Shown piece by piece: positions 31,585-40,759 of a DNA stretch of 64,000 nucleotides. The stretch comes from Cordylochernes scorpioides (lineage: Eukaryota; Arthropoda; Arachnida; Pseudoscorpiones; Chernetidae): contig CP092880.1 in the NCBI GenBank assembly GCA_030710605.1, positions 19,281,791 through 19,345,790 of the forward strand, written 5' to 3'. The notes beneath the pieces were generated by a model that was not told the origin of the DNA, ran no database searches, and worked only from the letters and a program-made list of their open reading frames with translations. The position numbers and the translations under genes were made by a program. How positions within the stretch are numbered: the first letter of the stretch is position 1; every line of letters begins with the position of its first letter.

Positions 31585-32430
31585 TAGAGATGTGTAAGTT
31601 AATTTTATTGTTGTTGCTTCAGCTCCCCACTTTTCCTGAAATATATTTCAAGATTTTTAGTCGGTCTCTTCCTTTTCTAACAACTCCTTCAATATGCTTA
31701 CTGGAGTTGATTTCTGGATCCAGGGTATAGCCGAGATATTTAGGATGTTTATTATATTGCAATTGTTGTTCTTTCAGAATAATATTTGGTCTTATTTTGT
31801 ATAGTTTCTTATCGGTAGTAAAAAGACAGGTTTCAAATTTTTGGGGGTTAAATTCTAATTTATGTTTATTAGCAAATTTTTCTAGGTGGAGAAGAGTCTT
31901 GTTAAATTTCCTTCAGCTTTTTTTCAGTTAGTGCTGCTGCTCCATAGAATAATGTCATCAGCGAAAAGTCCAATATTGGTTTTATGTGAAATTTATTTTC
32001 TATGCCTGCAATAAATAGGGTGAAGAGAGTTGGGCTAAGGACTGATCCTTGTGGTAATCCTTGGTACAATTTGAAGGTTTTAGATAGAGTGCCATTATAT
32101 TTGATCCTGATTTATATATTTTTAAGAGAATCATTTATCCAAGTGATAGCTTTTCCATCAATTTTGAAATGTTTGTATAATTTTGTAATTAACTTGTTTT
32201 TCCATACCTTATCAAAAGCTTGTGTAAGGTCTAAAAAGCAGCTATGGTGTGGTTAGTTGGTTTTTCGTTTTGGGCATCTTTTACCTTTTGTGTGAAAAAT
32301 AAGAGTTGGTCTATTGTCCCATGTCCTTTCCTAAATCCATATTGTTCTTCTGGTAAGAGATTTCTTGTGTCGGGGTGGTAGGTGAGTCGTCTGAGTATAA
32401 TTTTTTCCATTAATTTGCAGAAAATATTTG

Positions 32431-32968
32431 TTAGGGAGATAGGTCGGTAGTTTTTTGGGTCATCAGCAGATTTGTCAAGTTTTTAATGGGAATTATTGTT
32501 GCATTTTTACAGTCTTGAGGTAATTTTCCAGTTTTCCAGGAGTTATTGAAAATATTAAGAAGTCTTTCTTTGGCAATTTTGCCCAAGTTTGATATCATTC
32601 GGCCATGGATTCCATTTGGCCCAGGAGTCTTGTTTAGGTCAGTATTTTCTACTGCATAAACTAGCTCTTTCATATTGATTTTTTTCATGGAAAATATTAT
32701 GAGTGCTGGTGACATTTTTTACAGTCATGAATAATCTTTCGGGCATTTTTTCAACCTTGATTTTACTACTTATTTGATATGAATTACCTAAAAGATTGGC
32801 AGCAATTTTGTCATTATTTGCTGGTGTACCATCTGTATTCTTAATCATATTTGTGTTTTCAGTTTGTGGCTGGACTCTGTCAATTTGTTTTGCCCAATTC
32901 CAAAGTTTTGTATTTGGGTTTCTTGGGTTCAGGTTTTCACAAGTTTGTTTCCATTTTTCCCTTTTCAC
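32431..32968 (-). pseudogene. LINE B linker and start of reverse transcriptase
   Basis: Two overlapping minus-strand frames (32,639-32,968 and 32,431-32,715) encode the linker ('NLNPRNPNTKLWNWAKQI') and the finger region ('LNKTPGPNGIHGRMISNLG', 'QDCKNATIIPI'). A frame change separates them. Part of LINE B. Confidence 0.7.
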
Positions 32969-33711
32969 ATTTACGCATAATCTTTTTTTATTTTTGCAAT
33001 CACAATGTTCAGTTCAGTTCTACAATATTTTTGGTTTTGGGTGCACTTTTTTGTAGTTCATTTCTTTTAGTTATAAGTCTTTGAATATTTTTTGCCTGGT
33101 GTGTATAATTTGGAATCCATTTCTTAATATTACCTCTTGGTATTGAAACTTTGGCTGCTTTAATAATGGTGTTTTCGAAAGATATCATATTAGCCTTTTT
33201 GAAGTTCCAGAATTTTTCTTAATTGAGCTAGTTTTGGTCTTGGTGCTAATTTCTATCAAATTAAGCAAATGATCACTTCCAAAACTTTTTAATATTTTCT
33301 ATTTGCATTTGTGGAAAATGTCAGGATAGTAAAAACTTATATCAAGGGCTTGTGCAATATTATAGCTTGTAGGAATGATGGGTAGGATTCCCATCATTTA
33401 AGTACATGAAGGCATTGTCGTCAAATATGTTTGATAGTATTTTGCCTCTTGGGTTTGGCGTAGAACATCTCCATAGTTGATGTTTGGCATTAAGGTCACC
33501 TACAATAATAGTGTTATCTGAAAGAAATTGAGCCATTGTTCCATCGTCAATAAATTATTGTTTGGAGGGTGATACATATTGTATATGTGGATGGCTTTGT
33601 TTTGATTGAGGTAGACTTTGATACCTTGGGCTTCGAGGTCTAATGTGTTTGTAATATTAACGGCTATGTCCTCATAGTACAAATTCTTGATTAAAATTGC
33701 TAGGCCACGCC

Positions 33712-34515
33712 CTTCAACAGCATATACAGATGGATCTTCAGACCTTACCCTGAGTAATGGAGGGGCCGGAATTAACATAATACTGCAAGATGGAACAAAC
33801 ATCAAAATCAAAGAAGGAGCAGGACAGATTTCGTCAAACTTCACTTGTGAACTGACAGCTATCTGGAAAGCCCTTTATGTATGCCTTAACCAACCATCCC
33901 TGCATCAGGCAGAAGGAATTTTAATATACAGCGACTCCATATCCGCTCTAGAAGAAATTCAGAAGGGCAATACTAAAATCACACAGAAAATACACTCGTT
34001 ACTTACCCAACTGGAACCATTGGAGAATAAATGCATTCTACAATGAATCCCTGCCCATGCTGGGATCAGGGGTAATGAAATGGCATTCGAATTGGCAAAG
34101 GAAGCCAGAAAGTTGAGCCAAAGGAAAGAACAAATGTCATTATTTGACGCTGATTCTTTGTCAAAATACAAGATAATTAAACGAAAAAATAAGAAAAGAT
34201 CAAAATGCGAAATAAACTCTGAGAGAAAAATGACAAAAACTATAACAAGACTTAGAACAAAACACTATAAAGGAATGACAATACATCCAGATGGCACAAG
34301 AACCTATAGGGCATGCAACAATTGTCCTAGTGTGGAACTTACACCTACCCACATATTCTTATAGCCAGCAATGGCCGCAGCCTTGCAAAAATTAGACATA
34401 GACCCTGAGCAGCAGCTTTACACACCTAAGATAGTGGACATTGCTGCTGCTGTGATGGAGATACATGGATACATCTGAGGCTCTTTATTGGACACGACAA
34501 CAACAACGGCATTCC
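33712..34515 (+). pseudogene. LINE A: RNase H and 3' end
   Basis: RNase H is clear in 33,715-34,043: 'AYTDGSSDLTLSNGGAG' (first Asp), 'CELTAIWKALYVC' (Glu), 'ILIYSDSISALEEI' (second Asp), then after a TGA 'IPAHAGIRGNEMAFELA' with the downstream catalytic region. The tail encodes 'CNNCPSVELTPTHIF', a degenerate zinc knuckle, then a short 3' UTR ending 'cgacaacaacaac'. It is collinear with the C-terminus expected for LINE A (25,735-28,218), from which it is separated by two other LINEs. Roughly 100 residues are missing in between. Confidence 0.78.
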
Positions 34516-34658
34516 AGAGTAAAATAAATTATCAGAGATAGATACATATTTTTCAAATAAATTAAAATAAATATAATCGATACTGACTGAGAGTTGAATT
34601 AAAAATATTAGAAATTTATTATCTTCGGAAACAAACCGTATCTAAAATATCAATTTTC

Positions 34659-35057
34659 TTTTTGCTACATGTTTTAATTTGCATTTACCTATTTTACATA
34701 TCTCTGATTGTATTTGAAAATCGTTAACCAATTCTTCATACTTTTGGCGAAGTGGTGTTTTATTAATTTGTTATTTGATATTATTAGGGTTCTTTCCTGG
34801 TATTCAAAAAGGAAAAATACATGCCGATCAGTTATATTTTTCAATTTATCAAACAATTTGGCCGCTGAATCTCTGATTCTGGTAGAGCGCCATCTGGCGA
34901 ATAAAATTGTAACTAAAATCGATTTCGAATTTTTCATTATTTGCCATAAAAAATCCCATTGCATCCTGAACACAATGGTGTTTACCGCATTGCTCTAGCG
35001 CAAATATTCGCGGAGTTATTAATTTTTAAAATAGTGCGGGACTTTTGGATCACCCTG
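34659..35057 (-). repeat. 400-bp repeat, inverted partner of 23,850-24,249
   Basis: Near-identical reverse complement of 23,850-24,249, ending CACCCTG next to TA (35,058-35,059). It lies immediately beside the tRNA-Gly cassette flank (ataaatgagttttaaaaatt), so it inserted at a TA in that flank. Confidence 0.78.
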
Positions 35058-35095
35058 TATATAAATGAGTTTTAAAAATTGTAAAAAAAAAAAAA

Positions 35096-35166
35096 TGCAT
35101 CGGCCGGGAATCGAACCCGGGCCGCCCGCGTGGCAGGCGAGCATTCTACCACTGAACCACCGATGG
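35096..35166 (-). tRNA. tRNA-Gly(GCC), first base mutated
   Basis: Third copy of the tRNA-Gly cassette. The body is identical to 22,000-22,070, but the first transcribed base (35,166) is C in place of G, so position 1 cannot pair with C72. The T-run terminator and 3' flank are kept, while the 5' flank differs from the other copies from this base on. It may be a pseudogene or a boundary effect of the insertion. Confidence 0.8.
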
Positions 35167-35237
35167 TTATGAAAAATCCCATCCGTGAGCTTCAGACAAA
35201 CAAACAGACAAACAGACAGAATAAGGCAAATATATAA

Positions 35238-35440
35238 GTAGATTTACTCTTCATTGTTGGCTTTTTATCTTACATTCATTCTTCATTGTTGGCTTTTTAT
35301 ATCATATTTAGTCTTCATTGTTGGCCTTTTATCTTACATTCATTCTTCATTGTTGGCTTTTTATATTATATTTGCTCTTCATTGTTGGCTTTTTATCTTA
35401 CATTTATTCTTAATTGTTGGCTTTTTATATTATATTGTTG
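35238..35440 (+). repeat. 32-bp minisatellite, short array of about 6 units
   Basis: Same 32-bp unit as 22,335-23,185 ('ttcattgttggctttttat'), again just downstream of a (CAGA)n-TA repeat tail and near a tRNA-Gly copy. The shared neighbourhood suggests the array belongs to the repeat and moves or duplicates with it. Confidence 0.9.
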
Positions 35441-35510
35441 TTTTCTTGGCCGACTGTTTTACATATGGTGTTATCTTAAAATTACTTGTTTTGAATAATA
35501 TAAAAATGAA

Positions 35511-35528
35511 TGTATGTGTGTGTGTGTG
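35511..35528 (+). repeat. (TG)n tract bordering the Tx1-like element, 3' side
   Basis: A TG repeat directly abuts the 3' end of the minus-strand Tx1-like element. The other border, at 40,846-40,860, is also a TG repeat. Confidence 0.85.
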
Positions 35529-35549
35529 ACAATTGACAATTAAAAAATA

Positions 35550-35555
35550 TTTATT
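35550..35555 (-). terminator. Polyadenylation signal of the Tx1-like element
   Basis: AATAAA on the minus strand, about 20 bp before the 3' border of the element with the CA repeat and about 100 bp after the ORF2 stop. Confidence 0.6.
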
Positions 35556-35655
35556 GTCATCTTAGACAATATTACATATTTTCAATCATAGGGAGAGAAA
35601 AAGAAATAAGAAGATGAGAAGAGAAGAGAAAATATATACATATATGAAACATATT

Positions 35656-38600
35656 TTACAAGATGGTGATGGGAGATGGAGGAAGAAAACCTCGGCGCTG
35701 GAGGGTCCTGGACCAGGCGATGAGCGGGTCTTCCACTGCTTCTCCGAGCCCAACCTGTACAAAGTAGCGATAAATTCGCAACTTTGCCGACGCCAAGATG
35801 GAAAGGGCGTCGTCCTCAAGGCCGGACCCGCCGAAGATCCAAGCCTGCAGGTCAGGGGGCCGCCCTATGATGTTGAAGGCCTCTCTGATGAGAGGCCTGA
35901 TGGAGCGGCAGCACCAGTAACGGTGGCCGAGGGAGCGGTCGATGGACCCGCAGGCAGGACAGGAGGGGCCGACCGAGGCAGGATGGGCCGGATGGGGCAG
36001 GGCGTGGAGGGCTAGCTTGAGAGCTGCGTCGGCCTCGTGACCCGAATAGGCGCAGCGCCGCAGCGAAGCCCAGTCGATCCTGGATGTTGGATTGATGGTG
36101 GGCGTCCATCTCGCCAGGAATCTGGAGATGGGCGTGGCGGCGAGGCGCTGACGATCCAGGGCCCATCGGGCTGAGCGGGTCGTGAGGCCGTTGAGGAACG
36201 GCGTAGCCGTCCCACGCAGCACCACGGCCGCAGCAAGGGAACTGGATGAAGGCGTGAACTCCGCCCCGAAGCCCACGGCGTTCTCGGAGGTCAGCCTCCG
36301 ACAGAAGGCGCCCAGGGCCGCGGCGTCAGCCAGGGCCGAGCGCGTAGGGCGGGCGAAGAGGTGTTCCTCCTCGATGAGGTCCCGGACTCGGGCTCCGCTC
36401 CAGCGGGCGGGGGCCAGGAGGTCGGGAGGGCGGAGGAACCGGCAGCCGCCGATGATGGGGAGGTCCAGCAGCTGAGCCGTGGGGACCGCCCGGTGGTTGA
36501 GGCCCAGGATGTTGGAGGCCTCCTCCCAAAGCTTCAGCAACCGGAGACGGCGGGGCTGGAGACGGGTGCCGTCCGGTGGAGGGTGGATCCAGGCTTCCCC
36601 GCTGTTGCCGCCGACCAGCCAGCTGAAGGCATTTCTGCCCCCGCGGAGCTCGACCTGCACCCCCTTGAGGCAGGCGAGCTGGAGCTGGGTCGCGAGGTCG
36701 AGGAGGCCGAGGCCTCCGATGGCAACTGGCCTCGCCATGACATCGGCGGGAAGCCACGCCGTGTGGTCCTGTCCCCAGACGAATCTCGCCAGTCGGGCCT
36801 GCAGCTTGGCGATGGTCGGGGGTGATGGTAGGTAGCCATGCAGGTGGTGCTGGATGACAGAGCCCACCAGCGTGTTCGCCGCTCTTGCTCGCCCGACGAG
36901 GGAGAGGCCGCGGGTGAAGGGCGTCCATTTGCGGCATGCAGTCTCCAGGAGGGCCAGGAGATGCTGCTCCCGGTGGGCGACGGTGCTCCTGGGGGCGATG
37001 TCGAGCCCGAGGACCCTGATGGAGGTGGTCGACCAGGAGGCGCCGAGAGGGGAGTCGCCGCGGTTGCGCCAGGCGCCGCACCAGAGGCCAGCGCTCTTCC
37101 GGAGGTTCACGCCAACCCCGGAGGCCTGCTTGTACTCTTCGAAGACGGTCGCCACCCGTTCGAAGTCTTCGTCACGATGGAATAGAAGGACGATGTCGTC
37201 GGCGTAGGCGATGACATTGCCCACGCCGAGGGTCAACTCCAGGCGACGTAGTAGCGGCCCCGTGGCGATGCTGAAGAGTGCGGCACTCACGGCGCAACCC
37301 TGTCTTAGGCCGTTGAGGAGGGGGAAGGCGGTGGTGTAGAAGCCTCCGGCCCGGATGGTGGCGTCCGCCCCGGCGTAGAGGATGTTAATCCAGGCCCTGA
37401 AGGCCGACGGGAGGCGGAGGGACGTTAGCAGGGACTCCAAGAAGCCGCGGTCTAGTGAGTCAAAGGCGGACTCCAGGTCTACGCCCATGACGGCCAGCGG
37501 CGAGCCCAGGGCGGTGGCCTCCTCGACGGCGTCCGTCACCATGGCGATGTTCCATGACGGGGACCTCCCGGGGACGGCGTAAGTCTGGCATTCCGGCACA
37601 AGGGTCCGCAGGTGGGGCTTGAGGCGCCGGTGAAGGATGGCGGCCAGGACCCTGTAGTCGGCCGAGGGCAGCGCGACGGGCCTGTAGCCGTCAAGGCCGC
37701 GACCTCCGCGGGCCTTGGGCACGAGGCAGATGGAGCTGCGCCGCGTCGACGGAGGCAGGGCACCGCGGAGCCGTGATGCCGCGAACACCCGGGCCAGAGC
37801 TTCCGCGAAGAAGTCCTCGCTAAAGGCGACGAGGAGCTCGCACGGCAAGCCGTCCCAGCCGGGGGCCTTGCCGCGAGGGAGGTGCTCGATGGCGTTGGCG
37901 ATCTCGCTGGGGCTGATGTCCGGCCGGTGGAGCGGGTCCTCCTCACTCAGCTCGCGGGTGGTGGTGGGCGCGCTGCTGGCGATGAAGGCAGCTCCCGCAG
38001 CTGGATCGCTGGTGGGACGGGCGAAGCGGGGCTGGAAGGTCGCGAACGCCCTCCGCCGAAGCTCGGGGCCCTCGATGATGTTATCCTGCTCGTCCCTGAT
38101 TACGCTGACCGGGCGTCGGAGGCGGATGGCGCGTGCTAGGTCCGGCAACGATGGGTAGTCGGCCCGGATGGAGGAGGCCTCGAGCTGCGCCGCGATGTAA
38201 CGTCTCGCCCTGTAGACGTAGCTGTCGTTGGCAGCGTGGCGTGGGTCGTGCAGGGATCTGGCCTCCGCCAGCAGCCCCGCCTTGATGGAGGTCCACCTAT
38301 CCCAGAAGGTCCCGTCGTCGTCATCGTGCGCTGTGTCTTCCTCCAACTCCCGGATGTAGCCAGCCAGATGTTCGAGAGCAAGGCCCGAGCGGAGCATCGC
38401 GGCCAAGCGAGGCTGGGTGGGGGAGGAGACGGCGGTGGTGGGCGGGCCCACCTGGAGCAGCACGAGGCGGTGGTCCGAGAGGTGGTAGTGGCTGGTCGCG
38501 TAGATGGACACGCGATCCAGGACTCCAGTAGGGACGAGGATCCGGTCCAGGCGGTTGGATTCGACTTGGTCGCCGTGCATGGAGACTCTGGTAGGCAGGT

Positions 38601-39132
38601 GGGCGGCGTCGAACTGGGTGGCCACGTCGACCAGCGCGGCCAGGTCCAGAAGAGCGGCGAGGGCATCCGATGATGATGATGATGAGGGGCCCCGATCCCT
38701 GATATTAAAGTCGCCGATGATCCAGCAGGCCCCCTCCTCTTCCTGTGCCGCTGTCGCCGCCAGGAGCTCCAGTTGTTGGTTTCTCTCCCGGGGTTCATGC
38801 GCCAGATGAACGGCGATGGCCGTCATTTCCTCGCCGTGGACATCTATTGTTGCCAAGGCGATGTGGCCCGGCCACAGGATACGCTGTTGTAGCACGGCTA
38901 CGCCTGGTCCGAAGACGCAGGCGAGTCCGAATCCCGAGATGGCTACGGGATGGGCCAACACAACAGCGCCGTAGCCGAGGCAGAGGTCTTGGCCGCTGCC
39001 CAGATGAAATGCGTTTGTCTCCTGGACAAACGCGATGTCCACGTGATGTTGCCTGAGTAAATGACAAAGGGCAAGGCTCCTCCCCCGAGTGGCGAGCCCT
39101 CGCGCGTTGATGGTGGCGACGCGGTAACTCAT
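35656..39132 (-). CDS. ORF2 of Tx1-like LINE: endonuclease and reverse transcriptase, intact
   Basis: An uninterrupted 1,158-residue ORF. Residues 1-230 are an apurinic-type endonuclease: 'ATINARGL' (N9), 'AFVQETN' (E38), 'IIGDFNIRD' (D141, N143) and 'HLSDHRLV' (D220, H221), all catalytic positions kept. The reverse transcriptase follows, with 'PRGKAPGWDGLPCELL', 'MGVDLESAFDSLDRG', 'GLRQGCAVSAALF' and the catalytic YADD at residues 643-646 (37,195-37,206). A C-terminal zinc knuckle C-X2-C-X8-H-X3-C lies at 1,058-1,074. No RNase H. The start ATG (39,130-39,132) overlaps the ORF1 stop as ATGA, suggesting translation by termination-reinitiation. With every catalytic residue present it could still be an active enzyme. 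Confidence 0.92.
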   Translation of the reverse strand: MSYRVATINARGLATRGRSLALCHLLRQHHVDIAFVQETNAFHLGSGQDLCLGYGAVVLAHPVAISGFGLACVFGPGVAVLQQRILWPGHIALATIDVHGEEMTAIAVHLAHEPRERNQQLELLAATAAQEEEGACWIIGDFNIRDRGPSSSSSSDALAALLDLAALVDVATQFDAAHLPTRVSMHGDQVESNRLDRILVPTGVLDRVSIYATSHYHLSDHRLVLLQVGPPTTAVSSPTQPRLAAMLRSGLALEHLAGYIRELEEDTAHDDDDGTFWDRWTSIKAGLLAEARSLHDPRHAANDSYVYRARRYIAAQLEASSIRADYPSLPDLARAIRLRRPVSVIRDEQDNIIEGPELRRRAFATFQPRFARPTSDPAAGAAFIASSAPTTTRELSEEDPLHRPDISPSEIANAIEHLPRGKAPGWDGLPCELLVAFSEDFFAEALARVFAASRLRGALPPSTRRSSICLVPKARGGRGLDGYRPVALPSADYRVLAAILHRRLKPHLRTLVPECQTYAVPGRSPSWNIAMVTDAVEEATALGSPLAVMGVDLESAFDSLDRGFLESLLTSLRLPSAFRAWINILYAGADATIRAGGFYTTAFPLLNGLRQGCAVSAALFSIATGPLLRRLELTLGVGNVIAYADDIVLLFHRDEDFERVATVFEEYKQASGVGVNLRKSAGLWCGAWRNRGDSPLGASWSTTSIRVLGLDIAPRSTVAHREQHLLALLETACRKWTPFTRGLSLVGRARAANTLVGSVIQHHLHGYLPSPPTIAKLQARLARFVWGQDHTAWLPADVMARPVAIGGLGLLDLATQLQLACLKGVQVELRGGRNAFSWLVGGNSGEAWIHPPPDGTRLQPRRLRLLKLWEEASNILGLNHRAVPTAQLLDLPIIGGCRFLRPPDLLAPARWSGARVRDLIEEEHLFARPTRSALADAAALGAFCRRLTSENAVGFGAEFTPSSSSLAAAVVLRGTATPFLNGLTTRSARWALDRQRLAATPISRFLARWTPTINPTSRIDWASLRRCAYSGHEADAALKLALHALPHPAHPASVGPSCPACGSIDRSLGHRYWCCRSIRPLIREAFNIIGRPPDLQAWIFGGSGLEDDALSILASAKLRIYRYFVQVGLGEAVEDPLIAWSRTLQRRGFLPPSPITIL

Positions 39133-39683
39133 TGGGGCCGTCCTTCACGCAGCACCTTCCTGGTCTTCTGGAGGGTCTTGCGGATGGTATGGTTGGAGTC
39201 TGGGATTGAGGCCTTGATGGTTTCGGCCACCTGGTCGAGGGCGGCGACCTGTGCTTTTGACAGCGAGGGCACTCGCTTCTCCATTTTTCTTTTAGAGGTG
39301 AGTAGCCACTGTGCGTCCTCGCGGTCTATACCGGGCAGCCCGTCCCAGTCGATGGAGAGGTTGGGGGACTGCTTGAGGTGCTCCCGCAGCTGGACGAGTG
39401 CGGGTTTTCCCCGGGGAGACGCGGAGGGAGTTGAGGTCAGCTCCTCCTCCGACATCTCAATGTCGAGCGGAAAGGTCTCGGGCTCTAGGGGCCGCGGGGC
39501 AGCCAGAGGAGCAGGGAGGGCGACAGGGGCGGGCTGGGCAAGATCCCTCGGTTCGGCAGGATGGGGCGCCGAGGGGGTCACTGGAGCCTCAGTTGAAGTC
39601 TTCGCCGTTTGGACAGGGGACGCCAGTGTTGCGGGCGCAGGTGTCGGCCTCCTTGGCTGCTGAGGAGGAGGAGGAGGAGGGGC
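39129..39683 (-). CDS. C-terminal part of Tx1-like ORF1, displaced by one frame
   Basis: This frame is open from 39,683 (just after a TAG at 39,684-39,686) down to the TGA at 39,129-39,131. It starts Pro/Gln-rich (encoded by the GGA repeat), then has 'PATLASPVQTAKTS', a proline-rich linker, 'FPLDIEMSEEELTS' and a basic helical end 'KTLQKTRKVLREGRPQ'. It has no good start of its own and follows ORF1 directly in a frame differing by one base, so it is most simply the natural C-terminus of ORF1. Its TGA overlaps the ORF2 ATG. The likely break point is the C4 tract (plus-strand gggg 39,679-39,682). Confidence 0.75.
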   Translation of the reverse strand, partial: APPPPPPQQPRRPTPAPATLASPVQTAKTSTEAPVTPSAPHPAEPRDLAQPAPVALPAPLAAPRPLEPETFPLDIEMSEEELTSTPSASPRGKPALVQLREHLKQSPNLSIDWDGLPGIDREDAQWLLTSKRKMEKRVPSLSKAQVAALDQVAETIKASIPDSNHTIRKTLQKTRKVLREGRPQ

Positions 39684-40759
39684 CTAGCGTCGGTGGGAGG
39701 CGCTGCTTGCCTGGGGCTGCTGTTCTGCCTGGCGAGCGATGGGCAGTTTGCTCTGCGGTGGCCCTGCTTGCCGCACTTGGAACACTTGATGCCAAAGGAG
39801 AGGAAGGCTGACAGGGTGTCTCCCTTGGACTTAATGGTCAGACGGGTGGGCAGCGACTCCAGTCTCACGCCCTCGCGGAGCAGGATGAACGCCTCCCGGC
39901 GGCCGTCGTTGAAGGTGTATTCCCCCATCTTGATCATGATGGGGGCGATGGAGGTCACGGTGCCGAAGTTGCGCAGGGGCTCCACGATGGCGCTGTCCTC
40001 AACGAAGCCGGGCAGATTTGCGATGGTAATGCGTTCTGCCCTTTTTCGGAAGGGGAAGACCTTCAGGTGGGTGCCCTCGATGTCCAGGCCCACCTCCACC
40101 AGACGGCTCGCATGGTCTTTGCTCGCGAGGCCCACGACATAGTGGCCGTTCATCCTGTTGAACTGGCTTATTTTCCCTGGCCCTCCGAGCAGGTGGCCAA
40201 TTGCCCGGAGGAAGGAGTAGTCCGGGATGTCTGGGCACAGCTCCACGAAGACGTAGTTCTCGTGGTTGGTAGTGGTCTGCCTCGCCTTGGCGTCGGCGAT
40301 GTTGGCGCGTGTCGCCTTGATTTCCTGGGGCGGCATTGACCTCGGCCCTGTTGGCCGCTTCTGCTGCTGGGAGCTGCGCTTCTCAGCAGGCCTGCTTGGC
40401 TGTTTAGAGGCGTGGTCAGGTGACGGTGAGACGAGGCGCCTTTTCTTGCTCTTCACGACTGTGTAGCCTTCGTTGGCGTCCACCTCCGCCATCTCGCTGT
40501 CGGCCCAGTTGAGCGAGGCCGGGCTGGCTGGAGTTACGCTGGTCGTAGCAGCAGTCTTCGGCGCCGTGACGTCACCACGCGCGGCGGCCGGATTTACATG
40601 CATGTCGCCTGCCGGCGAATTTGCATACTTTTGATTTTCAGAAGAAATTTCTTTAGTTTTCTTCATATTTATTTCTTTTGGCGATAATTCCTCGCCTGTT
40701 GGTAGCAGGATGCTGGGCCTTTCAGGCACTTCTTCAGCACACCCTGGGCTTTCCGCCAA
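39578..40759 (-). CDS. ORF1 (gag-like) of Tx1-like LINE, frame broken near its 3' end
   Basis: A 393-residue ORF. The N-terminal third is polar with basic clusters ('VVKSKKRRLVSPS', 'RPAEKRSSQQQKRPTG'), plausibly nuclear localisation signals. Residues ~160-320 look like a folded domain pair ('NYVFVELCPDIPDYSFL', 'ITIANLPGFVEDSA'), the second resembling an RNA-recognition fold. A zinc knuckle CSKCGKQGHRRANC lies at 326-339. After about residue 360 the frame turns into a Leu run and an unrelated basic tail, because the natural reading continues in the frame described at 39,129-39,683. The protein should bind element RNA. The Met at 40,757-40,759 is the first in the frame. Confidence 0.85.
   Translation of the reverse strand: MAESPGCAEEVPERPSILLPTGEELSPKEINMKKTKEISSENQKYANSPAGDMHVNPAAARGDVTAPKTAATTSVTPASPASLNWADSEMAEVDANEGYTVVKSKKRRLVSPSPDHASKQPSRPAEKRSSQQQKRPTGPRSMPPQEIKATRANIADAKARQTTTNHENYVFVELCPDIPDYSFLRAIGHLLGGPGKISQFNRMNGHYVVGLASKDHASRLVEVGLDIEGTHLKVFPFRKRAERITIANLPGFVEDSAIVEPLRNFGTVTSIAPIMIKMGEYTFNDGRREAFILLREGVRLESLPTRLTIKSKGDTLSAFLSFGIKCSKCGKQGHRRANCPSLARQNSSPRQAAPPTDARPLLLLLLSSQGGRHLRPQHWRPLSKRRRLQLRLQ

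Larger units (their letters stand above)
30600..33712 (-). mobile_element. LINE B (minus strand), heavily decayed, RNase H-containing
   Basis: Read on the minus strand from about 33,712 down: endonuclease ('GRGLAILIKNLYYED', 'IHIYNMYHPPNN' at 33,500-33,690), linker, reverse transcriptase ('ENTDLNKTPGPNGIHGRM' at 32,431-32,715, then 'SPTLFTLFI'-like and FADD-like remnants around 31,960-32,050), thumb ('LEYGYQIYGTASETNL' at 31,255-31,584) and RNase H-like remnants to about 30,620. Frameshifts and stops are many. Its head abuts LINE A's RNase H in the opposite orientation at 33,712, and its tail abuts the R1-like LINE. Confidence 0.75.

Noticed and set aside
35614-40466. Many long open frames on the plus strand across the Tx1-like element
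   Set aside because: They mirror the GC-rich minus-strand ORF1 and ORF2, have skewed Arg/Ala/Gly/Pro content and no domains. They are shadows of high GC3 coding sequence.
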